Below the pieces are notes generated by a model. It ran no database searches and was not told the DNA's origin. It worked only from the letters and a program-made list of their open reading frames with translations. The translations under genes were made by a program, and so were the position numbers. A stretch of 64,000 nucleotides of DNA, from assembly GCF_030695065.1 (NCBI RefSeq), contig NZ_JAUYTR010000023.1:1-64000 (forward strand). Direction: 5' to 3'. Shown in pieces: positions 62,927 to 64,000 of this stretch; position 1 is the first letter of the stretch, and each line of letters opens with the position of its first letter. The stretch comes from Sediminibacterium sp. (GTDB taxonomy: Bacteria; Bacteroidota; Bacteroidia; Chitinophagales; Chitinophagaceae).

Positions 62927-64000
62927 TTATTTGAGTAATCTGATTTGATATATTAACTGATTAAGGTTTCGAGGTCTTTCAGCCCAAAAGTGTCTAATTT
63001 TTCCAGTAGCATCCACCAATAAATATCTAGGGATTGTTTCGATTTTTAAAAATCTTGCGAGTTTATCAGATTGCTTATTATCTAAAACACAAAATTCATC
63101 TTTTATTTTTTTGTTAAGTTCTTTAAGTTTCCTTAACCATGAATTCTTATCACTATCAATTGATAAAGACAAAACTCGTAGATTAGGGATTGAATCCTTT
63201 AAAAGTTTAATGAACGGCAATTCAGTAATACAAGGACCACACCAACTTGCCCAGAAATCAACTAGCAGCATTTTCTTACTACTTTTAAGAATATCACCTA
63301 ACTTAATTACATTCTCGTTTGTATTCATAAATTTTATAGAATTAATACTGTCCATATTAAAATTTAGATGGGTATTTAAATAGCCTAATAATTCTGTTTT
63401 TACAGAATCATTAGAAATACCACTCATTACTTTAGAGAAAATCGCAGTATCCCTTTCCAAAAAATTTAAAGTACCCTTATATGTATAAATTCGTGAAAGC
63501 ATAGGCAAAGCTAAATTCCTAACTTCTGGTATTAATTGATCAAATATCCATTGAAGTCTTTTACTAAAAATTTCCTCATTATTTAAATTTTGATTGTAGA
63601 ATAAATAATATTCTAGCATCTCTGCAATAAAAGTTGCGTAATAGGTTGAGCTATGAAGTAAAGAAGTTTGGTTTAGTTGAACTTTATTAATAACCAACTC
63701 TAATTTTGACAAAGAAAGTTTAGATAAAAATGCTGAACGGCTTCTTAATTCATTTAATAAAAAAGAAATAAGAAAATAATCTCTTTCTAAATTCAAATAA
63801 GTTAAAAATGCAGAGCTAATTGGATTTATTGCAATAAAACTATCTATGCTATTATTTAAATGAGTAGACTGATTGACTATAGAATCAATATAGATCTGAG
63901 TTGTAACAGAATCAATACCATCCAATTTATTAAGATTATTTAATTGCCGTCTTAAAAAGTCGTAAAATAATAAATCCCCTGGATGCAATCCTTTTACAGA
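62927..64000 (-). CDS. Partial TlpA-like thiol-disulfide oxidoreductase
   Basis: The frame is open to the right edge, so the 5' end is missing (357 codons visible). A long helical region is followed by a thioredoxin domain with MLLVDFWASWCGPCITELPF, SLSIDSDKNSWLRKL and cis-Pro ETIPRYLLVDATGKI. It ends 63 bp upstream of the exporter ATG and probably belongs to the same transcript. It is the fourth TlpA-like protein in 15 kb. Confidence 0.85.
   Translation of the reverse strand, partial: SVKGLHPGDLLFYDFLRRQLNNLNKLDGIDSVTTQIYIDSIVNQSTHLNNSIDSFIAINPISSAFLTYLNLERDYFLISFLLNELRSRSAFLSKLSLSKLELVINKVQLNQTSLLHSSTYYATFIAEMLEYYLFYNQNLNNEEIFSKRLQWIFDQLIPEVRNLALPMLSRIYTYKGTLNFLERDTAIFSKVMSGISNDSVKTELLGYLNTHLNFNMDSINSIKFMNTNENVIKLGDILKSSKKMLLVDFWASWCGPCITELPFIKLLKDSIPNLRVLSLSIDSDKNSWLRKLKELNKKIKDEFCVLDNKQSDKLARFLKIETIPRYLLVDATGKIRHFWAERPRNLNQLIYQIRLLK

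Overview
This 64 kb window looks like chromosome of a Bacteroidota bacterium, probably a Chitinophagaceae-type member (the family level is inference). Supporting signs are low G+C, the typical Bacteroidota -33/-7 promoter form (TTTG and TAnnTTTG, clear upstream of metH), a DUF3494/SprB-like surface protein, DUF5777 and DUF4369 proteins, a CarboxypepD_reg outer-membrane barrel protein, a split MetH and a C39-peptidase ABC exporter. I see no rRNA, tRNA, CRISPR array, transposase or integrase.

Layout. 1-1314: 5' part of a large secreted adhesin with a DUF3494 (ice-binding-like) domain and tandem repeats. 1438-9565: a 7TM/PAS sensor with a phosphoacceptor-like helix but no ATPase, a six-hairpin glycosidase, three unrecognised secreted proteins and an MFS sugar transporter, with perfect palindromes upstream of the glycosidase and transporter genes. 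9605-16129: an eight-gene minus-strand redox operon (heme-binding lipoprotein, two small cytochrome-like proteins, DUF5777 beta-barrel, small Tat-type protein, four-cluster Fe-S protein, NrfD-type membrane protein, Ig-like membrane protein) that lacks any catalytic reductase or dehydrogenase. 16292-17752: secreted M20 amidohydrolase. 17753-34511: one uninterrupted 13-gene run, leuA-leuC-leuD-leuB-ilvE-ilvD-ilvB-ilvN-ilvC-ilvA-thrA-thrB-thrC. It encodes leucine, valine and isoleucine synthesis plus threonine synthesis except asd. It is preceded by a 22-bp hairpin with a U-run whose 5' arm contains four consecutive Leu codons, a probable attenuator. 34720-39884: helical-repeat protein, receiver-PAS-PAS-kinase and acyl-CoA ligase. 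39993-43374: serC, DUF1015 and TPR genes, closed by a clean terminator. 43418-45080: recR, OB-fold and YceI proteins. 45101-49020: promoter, about 160-nt structured leader RNA, then methionine synthase split into two genes.

49021-64000 is a mosaic accessory region. The last 47 bp of metH recur 4317 bp downstream with only three, all synonymous, differences. The 3' end of the next plus-strand gene, the AbiEii toxin gene, also recurs, in degenerate form, 2628 bp downstream. Between each true gene end and its remnant lies a module of minus-strand genes pairing a TlpA-like thiol-disulfide oxidoreductase with a CarboxypepD_reg-type protein. This looks like two insertions at gene 3' ends that restored the target reading frame, as integrative elements do, yet no recombinase is present. 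Further right are another DUF4369/TlpA protein, an HlyD/C39-ABC exporter pair of the kind used for small secreted peptides, and a partial fourth TlpA-like protein. A GGGGGGTATTTTTACCCCC hairpin repeat occurs three times here and flanks the outer-membrane barrel gene.

Most interesting leads: the paired gene-end duplications, the leu leader hairpin, the metH leader RNA, the catalytic-subunit-less redox operon, and the C39 exporter whose family-typical N-terminus lies upstream of its only ATG.
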